Shown: positions 41,775 through 50,539, counted from the first letter of the stretch. The stretch: 58,648 bases of DNA from an uncultured Clostridia bacterium (GCA_947389015.1 CANDVA010000018.1:1-58648); one strand, 5' to 3'. Made by a program: numbers and translations. The notes: generated by a model from the letters alone, not told the origin.

Positions 41775-43565
41775 TCAATTCTCGCTTTCATTTATTTTTA
41801 TCGCCGTAGTCTTCGGCGTATAATTTGCCGTTTCAAGCCGCCAAACGGTATTTCCGGCGGCGTCCGCGGAGACTTGCGCAAATCCGAATTCCTCATATAG
41901 CTTTGCAACCATACCGTTCTTTTTGGTGGGATAATAATATCCGATTATCTCGTCGATACACGCCCTTTGACATTCCTCAACAAGCCTATCGAGCATTGCG
42001 AACTCCATTTCGCGCTTGAGTACGCGGCAGCTCATCAGCCACAGATCGATGTGCAGCGACTTGCCGTCCTTTCTGCCAATAACTACCGACACGATGCCGT
42101 TGTCGCCGAATTTGTCAACGAGCCTGCCGCACAGCCTGATATAGCCGTCGTCGGCAGCCGCAGCCTCCATTTCCGCCTGCGTGTAACGCTTTGTCGTCAG
42201 ATTGAACTGATTGCTCTTGTTGGTAAGCTGAGTGATACGCGGGATATGCACGGGATCGAAATCGCGTATATCCGCTCTCATTTCAAGGCTCTGCAAAAAC
42301 TCCCCGTAGCTCGCGAACTTCTTTTCGGCGGCGGCTCTTTCGGCGTTGGCGCGGTACATCTCGCTTCTCGCCGCGTCGTCCGCGGACAGCGAGGTCACCT
42401 CAAAGAACCCGCACTTGTCCAGCGCGCGGATACATTCCTCGGGGTTATCGAAGTCGATAACCGTGACCTCGGGGAGCTGCGTGCGGACTATCTCGCGCTC
42501 CGCGGGGTTATCGTCAACGAAAACAAAGCTTTCGGGCAGCAGATTAAGCTCCCGCGCCGTCTCCTCGAGATTTCTCCATTTCTCCTCCCAATTTGCCTTG
42601 ATACACGCGAAATCATCGGGGTGCAGCGCCGCGTCGGGGTGATTTAGCCCCTCGAGCGCGTTTTCATGATCGTTCTTCGAGCACACCGTCAGCAACACGC
42701 CAAGCTCCTTGTGCGCCTTGACGTACTGCTGCAAACGCAGGAAACTCTGTCCCTCGGAAGTCTCGCTGCCTATCTCGATACCCGACTGTCCGTCGTCGCC
42801 GATAACGCCGCCCCAGAGCGTGTTGTCAAGGTCGAGTGCGAGAACCTTCTTGTTCCGCCCCATGACCGAGCAGACGATATTCGCGAGACTGTACGCGAAT
42901 TCGGGTATCGCCGAAACGCTCATCGCGTACTTGTACAAATGCCAGTGCCGCAGCTCGTGCCAGCGCTCCAGACCGTAAGCCGCCGAAAGATAGTTGATAT
43001 CGTGGATATAGAAGTTTTTATGCGACCGAGCGTAGTCATAGAGCTTACAGTTGAGCCGCGTGATAAAGTCGATACGCCCGTATGCGCAGCCGACCTCGCG
43101 GTTGCCGAGAAGTCTCTCGCTCGGCAACTCAAAGTTATTCTGAATGATAACACACCCGAATTTCTCCGAAATCGCCGTCCACATACGCTCGTACCGCTCG
43201 TATTCGCGGCTGAGCTTGTCGGCGACCGACTGCGCGTCCTCGTTGACGCGCGGCTTTTCCTCGATATTGCGCGAGGTGGTGTGAATGAACACCAGCTCGG
43301 GCTTGAACTCGTCAAGCTCCTTGTTCCCGAAGACCGCGTCGCTCCAGTACTGCGCGTACTCCGACTCGTAAAAGCTCGGCGCTATCCCCCTGTCGCGCAG
43401 AAACAGCTCCAGTATCTTTATGATATCGGAGGTGGTAGACCCGCCGAGCACCGCTATCTTCAGCGGCACCGCGCCCTGCCCGCGCTCTTTCAGAACACGC
43501 AGCAGCTTTCTCTTGGTCTGCATTATCATATCCCCGTCAAAAGGACGGCTAAGCTCAGGCAGCAT
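41775..43565 (-). CDS. FkbH-like HAD-family glyceryl-ACP loading enzyme
   Basis: A 596-residue protein in three parts: an N-terminal SGNH-like region (LKIAVLGGSTTSDIIKIL, HTTSRNIEEKP), a HAD domain with DLDNTLWGGVIGDDG near residue 245, SFVFVDDNPAEREIV and KSNQFNLTTKRY, and a C-terminal GNAT-like region. Characterised FkbH-type enzymes take 1,3-bisphosphoglycerate, remove phosphate and pass the glyceryl group to an ACP. ATG 43565 follows GGAGG. It lies between a DHHW gene and the ACP. Confidence 0.92.
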   Translation of the reverse strand: MLPELSRPFDGDMIMQTKRKLLRVLKERGQGAVPLKIAVLGGSTTSDIIKILELFLRDRGIAPSFYESEYAQYWSDAVFGNKELDEFKPELVFIHTTSRNIEEKPRVNEDAQSVADKLSREYERYERMWTAISEKFGCVIIQNNFELPSERLLGNREVGCAYGRIDFITRLNCKLYDYARSHKNFYIHDINYLSAAYGLERWHELRHWHLYKYAMSVSAIPEFAYSLANIVCSVMGRNKKVLALDLDNTLWGGVIGDDGQSGIEIGSETSEGQSFLRLQQYVKAHKELGVLLTVCSKNDHENALEGLNHPDAALHPDDFACIKANWEEKWRNLEETARELNLLPESFVFVDDNPAEREIVRTQLPEVTVIDFDNPEECIRALDKCGFFEVTSLSADDAARSEMYRANAERAAAEKKFASYGEFLQSLEMRADIRDFDPVHIPRITQLTNKSNQFNLTTKRYTQAEMEAAAADDGYIRLCGRLVDKFGDNGIVSVVIGRKDGKSLHIDLWLMSCRVLKREMEFAMLDRLVEECQRACIDEIIGYYYPTKKNGMVAKLYEEFGFAQVSADAAGNTVWRLETANYTPKTTAIKINESEN

Positions 43566-43579
43566 TTGTTGTCCTCCAA

Positions 43580-44758
43580 TCAAAGTTTATCGGCGAGCTT
43601 GTATTGATTATCGCCCGTAGCACTGAACGAATTCATGCAGAACAGCACGTCGGTAAGTCCCTCGTCCTTTACGAGCTGCGAAATACTCTTCTCGAAGCCG
43701 CGCATATCGACCACCCAGATGTCCTCGAATGAATTTGCGAGACACGGCGCAAAAGCGTTTCCGTAGCTGTCCTTGACGATAACGAGCTTTCTCCCGTTGC
43801 CGACGTCTGTATGAATATGTGCGACCTCGCCGTCACCGCCGAAAAATACCAAGTACCACTGTACCACCGCGAGATTGTCAATCGTTTTAAGGAACATTCC
43901 CGCCTCATACGGATTTTCAAGGCTCTGCGTATAATAGGTGACCGTATATTCGTTCTTCGGCTTGTAATATGTGAACGTATCGGGATTGTTTTTTACAAGA
44001 GGATTATCGCCGCTGTAACCATACATAGTACCGACGTAGCCCTCCATTGTCACCGTCTCGTAATCGGACAGCGGAGCGAACGGCACCTGCGCGGTCTTGG
44101 CAAACTCCTCCGCGGCGTAATAAGCGCCGAGCGGCTGCCAGTGATGGTCTGTGCGAAAGTAGATATCCTCATCAACGTGCTGAGCCAAAGCCGAATAAGC
44201 GTCCACGGGGATAACGCCGTCCAGATAGCCGTTCAGATAGTCGATATTATCCCACTCGCTGCCCGACATATACGCAAGGTCGTCGGGAAGATAGAACGAC
44301 ACCGCCGTGGGAGCTACGAGCGAGAACACGTTTACGCCGTCGCCGACCATCTGCTTTAACTGATTGAGCGTCTCGGCGTAGTTCTGACCTCTTTCATAAC
44401 CGCCGCCGTAAAGGTCTATGGCGCGCCCGTCGTCCAGTACCAGAACCGAGCCGGACATCTCGCCGCCCTGATTATCGGTCGGAATTACAGGCTTATCGTG
44501 AGAGGTGCTCTCATCTGTGCTTTGAGTGCCCGTGCTCTCGGGAACGCTATCCGTGCTTTCGGAAGTGGCTGCGCTGTCCGAGCTGTTGGAGTTGTCCGCC
44601 TTGTCCGTGGTACTCGTGTCCGATTTATTATCGGTCGAGCCGCCCGAAGAAACGGGATTAGGCGCGGATATTCCCGAATTGCCGCCCTGTTCGTTATTGC
44701 AAGCCGTCAGCGACAACAAAACCGCCGTCATTACCAACACTGAAATTACCTTTTTCAT
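43580..44758 (-). CDS. DHHW family lipoprotein (AlgX/AlgJ-like), second intact copy
   Basis: A 392-residue protein with signal peptide and lipobox LSLTACNN near residue 20, then a Ser/Thr/Asp-rich linker to about residue 95. The body has RTDHHWQPLGAYYAAEEFAK (DHHW at 204-207) and VIVKDSYGNAF with the candidate nucleophile S331, so the Asp, His and Ser of the AlgX/AlgJ SGNH-type triad are all present. It ends LFCMNSFSATG. RBS CAGGGGG. It should act outside the membrane with the MBOAT protein. Confidence 0.88.
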   Translation of the reverse strand: MKKVISVLVMTAVLLSLTACNNEQGGNSGISAPNPVSSGGSTDNKSDTSTTDKADNSNSSDSAATSESTDSVPESTGTQSTDESTSHDKPVIPTDNQGGEMSGSVLVLDDGRAIDLYGGGYERGQNYAETLNQLKQMVGDGVNVFSLVAPTAVSFYLPDDLAYMSGSEWDNIDYLNGYLDGVIPVDAYSALAQHVDEDIYFRTDHHWQPLGAYYAAEEFAKTAQVPFAPLSDYETVTMEGYVGTMYGYSGDNPLVKNNPDTFTYYKPKNEYTVTYYTQSLENPYEAGMFLKTIDNLAVVQWYLVFFGGDGEVAHIHTDVGNGRKLVIVKDSYGNAFAPCLANSFEDIWVVDMRGFEKSISQLVKDEGLTDVLFCMNSFSATGDNQYKLADKL

Positions 44759-44818
44759 TATATATTCCCCCTGAAATATGTATAGTATAGCATAAGAATG
44801 CTGATTAAACCGAATTTA

Positions 44819-45168
44819 TCATATAATATTGACAAGATTTTTCCGCTCAATTCCCGCCGCGCCGAACGTATTCATACAAAACGGCGCGTCCGTCAGGATT
44901 ATCTCTCACAAGCAGATTTTCGCCGTCTCACAGTCGGAAAGCGGAACGAACGGCGTCAGCGCCTCTGCGTACTTTCGGCGCTGTTTTCGCCGCTGTTCCC
45001 GGGCGGACTTCTCCCGGGCTGCTCTTCCGAACAGCCGTCCGGAATATCCGTTTCTCTGATAAATACGCTCCGACCCGCATCCGAAACGTCCAGCTGCTCC
45101 GCGCCGCACGCGGTAAACGACAGCATAGCCGCCGTCAGCGCCCAAAGCGACCAAACGGTCTTTTTCAA
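44819..45168 (-). pseudogene. Remnant of a third DHHW gene
   Basis: Three recognisable pieces: a lipoprotein signal MKKTVWSLWALTAAMLSFTAC (TTG start at 45168, AAGGGGGAATAT upstream as in the intact neighbour); LTPFVPLSDCETAKI, matching FAPLSDYETVTM of the neighbour; and LTDAPFCMNTFGAAGIERKNLVNII with its stop, matching the C-termini of both intact copies. The first piece is in another frame from the other two, and a TGA at 44906-44908 separates the latter. About 70 percent of the gene, including the DHHW motif, is deleted. It lies between the two intact copies. Confidence 0.85.
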
Positions 45169-45315
45169 AACATATTCCCCCTTTTTGTTATTTACATATT
45201 TATTATAACATTAAAATGTCAATTTTGCATCAAAAAAGTCTGAAGTATTATATACAATATTCTTACGATTTTATGAAGATTAAAGGGTCGCCTCCTTTTT
45301 AAGGATGTTTTGGTC

Positions 45316-46788
45316 TCAGATTATATTGGAAAGATTTTCCTGATTAACGCCAGTAGCGCTCGACGGGTTCATTGCGAACAGCAGATCGGTAATTCCCTCG
45401 GACTTGCACAGCTCGGTCACGCTTCTCTCGAAATAGCGCATATCCACCACCCATATCTCCTCGAACGAGTTTGTGAGGAACGGCGGCAGCGCGTTGCCGT
45501 AGCTGTCCTTTACTATCATCAGTCTGCGACCGTTATGGCAGTCGGTGTTGACGTTGACCGCGTAATTGTCGCCGCAGATATTCACGAGATACCAGCTCAC
45601 CACGTCAAGACTGTCGATATCAAGCATAAGCGCGCCCGTATACTGATATTCCAGCGCGTGAGTGTAGAAATCGGTCGTGAATTCGTTCCGCGGCTTGTAA
45701 TAGGTGAACGTCTCAGGATTGTCCTTAATAAGCTGATTTTCGCCGCTGTATCCGTACAGCGTGCCAACATAGCCCTCGCGCGAGATCTTCTCGAAATTCT
45801 CATCGTTCAGCTTGGCAAAATCGACCTGCGCCACTTTCGCGAACTCCTGCGCCGCGTAGTAAGCGCCCAGCGACGACCAGTGATGATCGGTGCGCATAAA
45901 GATATTCTCGGAGGTGTGACGGTCAAAGACGGAATACGCGTCTATCGGAATAACTCCGTCAAGAAAGCCGTTGGTATAGTCGATAACGTCCCACTCGTTG
46001 CCCGCAAGGTCGGCGTGCTCCTCGGGCATATAGAACGACACCGCCGTCGGCGACACTAACGAATAAACGTTCACGCCGTCGCCGAGTATCTGCTTGTATT
46101 GGTTGATAGTCTCCGCGTAGTGCTGACCTCCCGAATAGCTGCCGCCCGAAAGCGCAAGAGCGCGTCCGTCGTTCAGCACAAACACCGTGCCCGACATCAT
46201 TCCGCCGTTGGGGTCGATATCGTTCGGCTTTTCGGAGCTTGTCGACGAGCTTGTAACGGTCGTACTTGATGAAGTCGTTGTGCCGGAGCTTGTCGACGAG
46301 GTCTCGGGAGGCGTAACAACGACGACGGGCGGCTTTTTCGACGACGAGCTTGAGTTGTCTGGACGATCGGGTCTGCTCTCGATATTCGGCAGCGGACCGT
46401 GAAGCGTCTCGCCGCTGCCGTACTTGATACCGAGATTAGCCCTGAACGCCGAGATCATAGACTTGAAAGTGCTCCTCATGGGCACGGTATCGTTGTAAAA
46501 TTCCGCAAAATCCTTGGTGAATTCACCCTTGAAGTAGCTTTCGAAAGTGAACGTCGGACACTTCGCAAGGTCGCGGTTTTCCTCCTCGGATATCTTCGGG
46601 CGCTCTCCGAATGTCATAAACAGAGCTCCAAACGCAAATATCGCGATAATAACGGCGATATTCAGGCTGAACAAATTGTTTTCACGCCGCCTTGTTTTTG
46701 CCAGAACGCGCCTTTTCCGGCGCTCGAGCCTGAGCTCGCGATCCTCCCTTTCAGCGGCAAGCTGTCTGCCGCTCTTTTTCTCTGCCAT
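45316..46788 (-). CDS. DHHW family membrane-anchored protein, first intact copy
   Basis: A 490-residue protein. Unlike its neighbour it is anchored by one membrane helix (LFSLNIAVIIAIFAFGALFMTFG, about residues 38-60) behind a very basic cytoplasmic start. A Ser/Thr linker follows, then MRTDHHWSSLGAYYAAQEFAK (DHHW near 301-304) and LMIVKDSYGNALPPFL. The extra N-terminal part DLAKCPTFTFESYFKGEFTKDFAEFYNDTVP is typical of longer DHHW and AlgX-like proteins. ATG at 46788 is 15 bases behind the MBOAT stop. Confidence 0.9.
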   Translation of the reverse strand: MAEKKSGRQLAAEREDRELRLERRKRRVLAKTRRRENNLFSLNIAVIIAIFAFGALFMTFGERPKISEEENRDLAKCPTFTFESYFKGEFTKDFAEFYNDTVPMRSTFKSMISAFRANLGIKYGSGETLHGPLPNIESRPDRPDNSSSSSKKPPVVVVTPPETSSTSSGTTTSSSTTVTSSSTSSEKPNDIDPNGGMMSGTVFVLNDGRALALSGGSYSGGQHYAETINQYKQILGDGVNVYSLVSPTAVSFYMPEEHADLAGNEWDVIDYTNGFLDGVIPIDAYSVFDRHTSENIFMRTDHHWSSLGAYYAAQEFAKVAQVDFAKLNDENFEKISREGYVGTLYGYSGENQLIKDNPETFTYYKPRNEFTTDFYTHALEYQYTGALMLDIDSLDVVSWYLVNICGDNYAVNVNTDCHNGRRLMIVKDSYGNALPPFLTNSFEEIWVVDMRYFERSVTELCKSEGITDLLFAMNPSSATGVNQENLSNII

Positions 46789-46802
46789 TCCCGAACACCC
46801 CC

Positions 46803-48206
46803 TTAATAGTTCCAGTACAGGAACGCGTTTGTGGTCGCGTCCACCATCAATATACTGCTCGTCACAAGCAATATCGCGCACACCGCCGTGCCCGATATCG
46901 ACAGCGCGGTCTTAGCCTCAAGCGAGCGAGCCGCGAGCTTCTTCCCGAGATCAATAAGCGGGAACGTACAGATAATAGCCGCGATAATAAGCCACAGATT
47001 TGAGCTCAGCGACATAGCCTCGAACGAGCTGCTCCAGCCGTTGGGATTTAGCGGCGTAATATTGCGGAAAAACAGCTTCAGCTGATCGAAATCTTCAAAG
47101 AAGAAAATACCGTAGCCGATAAATATTACAAGCTTGCTGTAAATATGCCGTATCACGATAGGTATCTTGTTCATGCGCTTTTTCCCGATGACCGTCTCCA
47201 ACACTATAAACGCGCCGTAATACAGTCCCCAGATAACGTAATTCCATGACGCGCCGTGCCAGACACCCGTACACAACCACACCAGAAACAGGCTGAAATA
47301 TTTGTTCCTGTGACCGAAAAACGTTATCGGCATAAGATAGTCACGGAAGAACGACCCGAGTGAGATATGCCACCTCTGCCAGAACTCCTGAATATCCTTG
47401 CAGATGTAGGGATGATTGAAGTTTTCGTTGAAGTGAAAGCCGAATATGCGACCCATTCCGATAGCCATGTCGGAATAGCCCGAAAAGTCAAAGTAGATAT
47501 AGAGTGAATATATTATGATACCGTACCATGTACCCGCGACGGTCAGTCTGTCAATGCTTTCGCCGATAGTGTTCTCGACGATCCTGTAAAGCTGATCGGC
47601 AAGCACGACCTTTTTCGCAAGTCCGACGACAAGTCTCGTCAGTCCCTCGCTGAGATCCTTCATGGTAGTCTTACGGTTATCGATCTCCTCCGCGATAGTA
47701 CTGTAACGCACGATAGGTCCCGCGATAAGCTGCGGGAACAGACAGATGTAGAGAAGTAATTTCGGGAAGCTTTTCTGCGGCTCGACCTTTCCCCAATAAC
47801 AGTCCACGATATACGAGATTATCTGAAACGTGTAAAAGCTGATACCCGCCATTATCGCTATCTCGGGCACTGGGAACTTTGCTCCGAATATAGCGTTGAC
47901 GTTCTCGACCAGAAAGCCGCTGTACTTGAACACAACGATCATTCCGATATTGTAGACCAGTCCGCCCCCCACGATCAGCTTTTGCAGCTTTTCACTCTTG
48001 ACCGCGCCGATACCTATTCCGACGAAATAATTTATCACCGCCGAAAGCAGCAAAAACAATATCCTCACGGGCTCTCCCCAGGCGTAGAACATCAGTGAAA
48101 AAACGATCAGCACAACGTTCTTGCCTTTAAGCGGCTTTACAAGTCCATACACGATAAGACAAAGCGGTAAAAAAAGGTACATGAAAATAAGGCTGGAAAA
48201 TATCAT
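46803..48206 (-). CDS. MBOAT family O-acyltransferase (AlgI/DltB-like)
   Basis: A 467-residue protein with about ten membrane spans. Family motifs: YAWGEPVRILFLL, FPQLIAGPIVRYSTI, DFSGYSDMAIGMGR, EFWQRWHISLGSFFRDYL and CTGVWHGASWNYVIWG with the catalytic His. It moves an acyl group across the membrane to an outer polymer. ATG at 48206 has GGGGAG upstream. First gene of the acylation operon; the DHHW, FkbH and ACP genes follow. Confidence 0.94.
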   Translation of the reverse strand: MIFSSLIFMYLFLPLCLIVYGLVKPLKGKNVVLIVFSLMFYAWGEPVRILFLLLSAVINYFVGIGIGAVKSEKLQKLIVGGGLVYNIGMIVVFKYSGFLVENVNAIFGAKFPVPEIAIMAGISFYTFQIISYIVDCYWGKVEPQKSFPKLLLYICLFPQLIAGPIVRYSTIAEEIDNRKTTMKDLSEGLTRLVVGLAKKVVLADQLYRIVENTIGESIDRLTVAGTWYGIIIYSLYIYFDFSGYSDMAIGMGRIFGFHFNENFNHPYICKDIQEFWQRWHISLGSFFRDYLMPITFFGHRNKYFSLFLVWLCTGVWHGASWNYVIWGLYYGAFIVLETVIGKKRMNKIPIVIRHIYSKLVIFIGYGIFFFEDFDQLKLFFRNITPLNPNGWSSSFEAMSLSSNLWLIIAAIICTFPLIDLGKKLAARSLEAKTALSISGTAVCAILLVTSSILMVDATTNAFLYWNY

Positions 48207-48460
48207 TTGTACACTCCCCAATTTTTTATATTTATATGTAAAGTATGTGCAGAAAAACAAACCCGAACGTTATTTATATTTATGCATAAGAATATTGTCG
48301 GCTCACGCGAGCCATTCCCCAAAATATTATCTCTGTATTATATATAACGTGCGCATAATACGCGGCGCACGGTAAGTCCGAGATCGCTTTTATATTCAAA
48401 TCATTCACACCCGAGAAATTATTTTTCGTACTCCCGAGCGGTACAAGAGAAAAATCTCCT
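48207..48460 (-). other. 5' leader of the MBOAT operon
   Basis: About 255 bases between promoter and start codon contain no gene. Two hairpins are visible: GTGCGC/GCGCAC at 48349-48370 and GGCTC/GAGCC near 48300. It is long enough for a regulatory RNA, but I could not match a known riboswitch class. Confidence 0.5.
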
Positions 48461-48467
48461 ATATAAC

Positions 48468-48496
48468 ATAATACTACATTTTCCCACGCTTGTCAA
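48468..48496 (-). promoter_or_regulatory. Promoter of the MBOAT-DHHW-FkbH operon
   Basis: On the minus strand TTGACA (48491-48496), 17 bases, TATTAT (48468-48473). Confidence 0.8.
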
Positions 48497-48550
48497 GGTA
48501 TTAACGCAATTTTCACCAAAAAACTTTTAGCGTCGGGAAAACACCAAAAA

Positions 48551-48578
48551 GCGCGGAGATATTGCTCTCCGCGCCGAT
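48551..48578 (-). terminator. Terminator of the sigma-factor operon
   Basis: GCGCGGAGA pairs with TCTCCGCGC around a six-base loop; on the minus strand a T run follows. Confidence 0.85.
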
Positions 48579-48582
48579 GTTT

Positions 48583-49086
48583 TTACAGTATCTCGGGGTA
48601 TATCTCCGTCTTATTGAGCAGCTTGGGCAGCTTGTTTATGCCAACGCCCTCAATATCGAAGATGTAGGTTCGCGCGAGGTCTTCTCTTGTGCCGTCCTCG
48701 AGCACCCCGTAACCCGCAAACTTTATCGTCAGCCGCGTCTTGGTGTACTCCACCTCGGGGTCGAGCCTTGCTCTGTTATTATAGCGGGCGGCAACATACT
48801 GCGCGTAGGACATCATCGGTTCCTGTACCTCTTCATAACAATACATAAGCTCATCCGCCCAGGTGTTCGCATACCAGAAGTCGGGATAATATACACCGTA
48901 TCCGTTTGCCGCCTGCATTTCCTCTATGCCTTCTTCAATACCGAAACGAATGGGATCGATGTCGTAATTGTCAAAATGCGGGATACTCGCGTTATACATA
49001 TACGCCCCGGCCGCTCCGCCGCCCAGCAGCAGCGCCGCACCGATAACCGTCGTCAAAACGAACAATACTATTTTCTTCATATTCAC
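48583..49086 (-). CDS. Membrane-anchored hypothetical protein of the sigma-factor operon
   Basis: A 167-residue protein with one N-terminal span (IVLFVLTTVIGAALLLGGGAAGAY) and an extracytoplasmic domain rich in Tyr and Glu (YGVYYPDFWYANTW). No family recognised. Start overlaps the end of the putative anti-sigma gene (ATGA), so the three genes form one transcript. Confidence 0.75.
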   Translation of the reverse strand: MNMKKIVLFVLTTVIGAALLLGGGAAGAYMYNASIPHFDNYDIDPIRFGIEEGIEEMQAANGYGVYYPDFWYANTWADELMYCYEEVQEPMMSYAQYVAARYNNRARLDPEVEYTKTRLTIKFAGYGVLEDGTREDLARTYIFDIEGVGINKLPKLLNKTEIYPEIL

Positions 49087-49844
49087 ACCCCCCTGACCCC
49101 GTAGAACGGTATTTCGCCGTCATAGACCTTAAGCGAGTTCGCCAGCTCCAGCGCTCTCTCCTCGGAAAAGCTGCCTTTGAGCGTGAAAATATAATTCTCA
49201 CTCTCCCAGAACAAATACGACTCCAGTCCGTAAAACCGCTCACGCGTAATAAAATACGCTTGACCGCCGTTTACCGTCAGCGTCTCGTAGGTAACGTATT
49301 CCATATCGGTATACTCAAATTTAAACGTTTCCTTGGTCTCCTGAAAAAGGTGTATCGTCTTTGGCAAATATAACTCGTCGTCCCATGGCATACGCATATT
49401 GCCTTCGTCGTCCGGTTTCCAAGGAGCGGGAAAATACATTGACGATACAAACGTTCCGTTCTTGTCGAAGTCCGAGATACTGATCTGATTATCGGGAAAA
49501 CCGTCAAGCATATATATCGTCTCAACGGTCGATGGACAGTCCTCCGTATCAGCCGCCGTAAACAACTTTGACGGCAGACCCATACGCACTCCGCTCACAA
49601 CCTTAAAACCGCTTGACACCGCCCCCGCCAGCGTTCCCGCGGCGAACAGCGCGACCGCGGCGGCAGCGGCGGCGATCACCCTGCCGATACGCATTCTCTT
49701 GGGGCGCTTTCTGCCCGAGACGTGTCTTGACAGCTCCGTCATATTTTTCTCGAACTCCGCCGAGAACTCGTGCTCCGCGCTGTTTTCAAAGCGTTCGATA
49801 TCCTTTTGCATAACGTTTTCCAGTGCAGTTTTAAAATTATTCAT
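49083..49844 (-). CDS. Putative anti-sigma factor with DUF4367-type domain
   Basis: A 253-residue protein: a cytoplasmic N-terminal helical part (residues 1-45) that could hold the sigma factor, a membrane span IGRVIAAAAAAVALFAAGTLAG (about 53-75), and an outer domain ending SFSEERALELANSLKV, the typical end of DUF4367 proteins. It overlaps the sigma-factor gene by eight bases. Anti-sigma role is inferred from topology and place. Confidence 0.8.
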   Translation of the reverse strand: MNNFKTALENVMQKDIERFENSAEHEFSAEFEKNMTELSRHVSGRKRPKRMRIGRVIAAAAAAVALFAAGTLAGAVSSGFKVVSGVRMGLPSKLFTAADTEDCPSTVETIYMLDGFPDNQISISDFDKNGTFVSSMYFPAPWKPDDEGNMRMPWDDELYLPKTIHLFQETKETFKFEYTDMEYVTYETLTVNGGQAYFITRERFYGLESYLFWESENYIFTLKGSFSEERALELANSLKVYDGEIPFYGVRGV

Positions 49845-50328
49845 AGCTTACCTCCTTCAGGAAGTCGGAAATCTTCTTCCGTGCGCGCTTTACGCGCGAC
49901 TTCGCATTCTCGTAGGTTATGCCGAGCAGCTTTGCCGCCTCGCGCAGGCTAAGCTCCTCGTAGACCGTAAGGTACAATATATCGCGATATTTTTCGGGAA
50001 GGCTCTCGAGCGCCCGTTCGAGCGTTTCAACGCCCTGCGCCGCGAGGAAATCGTCCTCGGCGCTATTGTCCGAGCACACGACCTCGTCGTCGATATCCAT
50101 CTCGATATGCCGCTTTTTGAGCATATTAAAGCAGATATTCCGCGTGACAACAACGGAGAAATTACGCGCCTGCGGACTGTCCGCGTCTGCTATCTTATCA
50201 ATATTGTCCGCCAACCTGATAAACGCCTCCTGAACGGCGTCCTCCGCGTCCTGCTCGTTTTTAAGGATATCGTACGCTATCCCGAACATAAGCCGCTTGT
50301 AGTTTTTGTACAGTCTGTCAAACTTCAC
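49837..50328 (-). CDS. ECF-type RNA polymerase sigma factor
   Basis: A 163-residue sigma-70 family member. Region 2: LMFGIAYDILKNEQDAEDAVQEAFIRLADN; region 4: LPEKYRDILYLTVYEELSLREAAKLLGITYENAKSRVKRAR, a helix-turn-helix. The start is GTG. It is followed by its probable anti-sigma factor. It likely responds to an envelope signal; no target promoters can be named. Confidence 0.93.
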   Translation of the reverse strand: MKFDRLYKNYKRLMFGIAYDILKNEQDAEDAVQEAFIRLADNIDKIADADSPQARNFSVVVTRNICFNMLKKRHIEMDIDDEVVCSDNSAEDDFLAAQGVETLERALESLPEKYRDILYLTVYEELSLREAAKLLGITYENAKSRVKRARKKISDFLKEVSYE

Positions 50329-50385
50329 CGTTTCATCACCCCTCGTATATTATAACACAGGAAAATCCGTTTGGGGGCAAAAAAA

Positions 50386-50507
50386 CAGACTGTCGATAAA
50401 CCCTCATCTGCAACTTTGCGAAGCAAAGTAGGTCAACCGCCTCGCGGCAGCCATTAAGGCTAGCCGCGAAACGGTTTCCTCGCATCTGAGGATTTCTCAA
50501 CAGTCTG
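50386..50507. repeat. Structured element with 26-base terminal inverted repeats
   Basis: CAGACTGTCGATAAACCCTC at the left pairs with the end GAGGATTTCTCAACAGTCTG with few mismatches. Two further hairpins lie inside: ACTTTGC/GCAAAGT (loop GAA) and AACCG-CGCGGC/GCCGCG-CGGTT. Together they would form a three-way junction of 122 bases. No gene lies within. A miniature transposon or a structured RNA are the two readings. Confidence 0.7.
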
Positions 50508-50539
50508 ATCCGCCGTTTCAAAAACGGCGGGCAAAATAT

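Noticed and set aside
44829-45154. Intact small genes in the DHHW pseudogene region
   Set aside because: The frames are overlapping pieces of one decayed gene, shown by matches to the intact copies.
48207-48460. Cyclic-di-GMP riboswitch before the MBOAT gene
   Set aside because: The conserved GEMM core and tetraloop-receptor sequences are not found.
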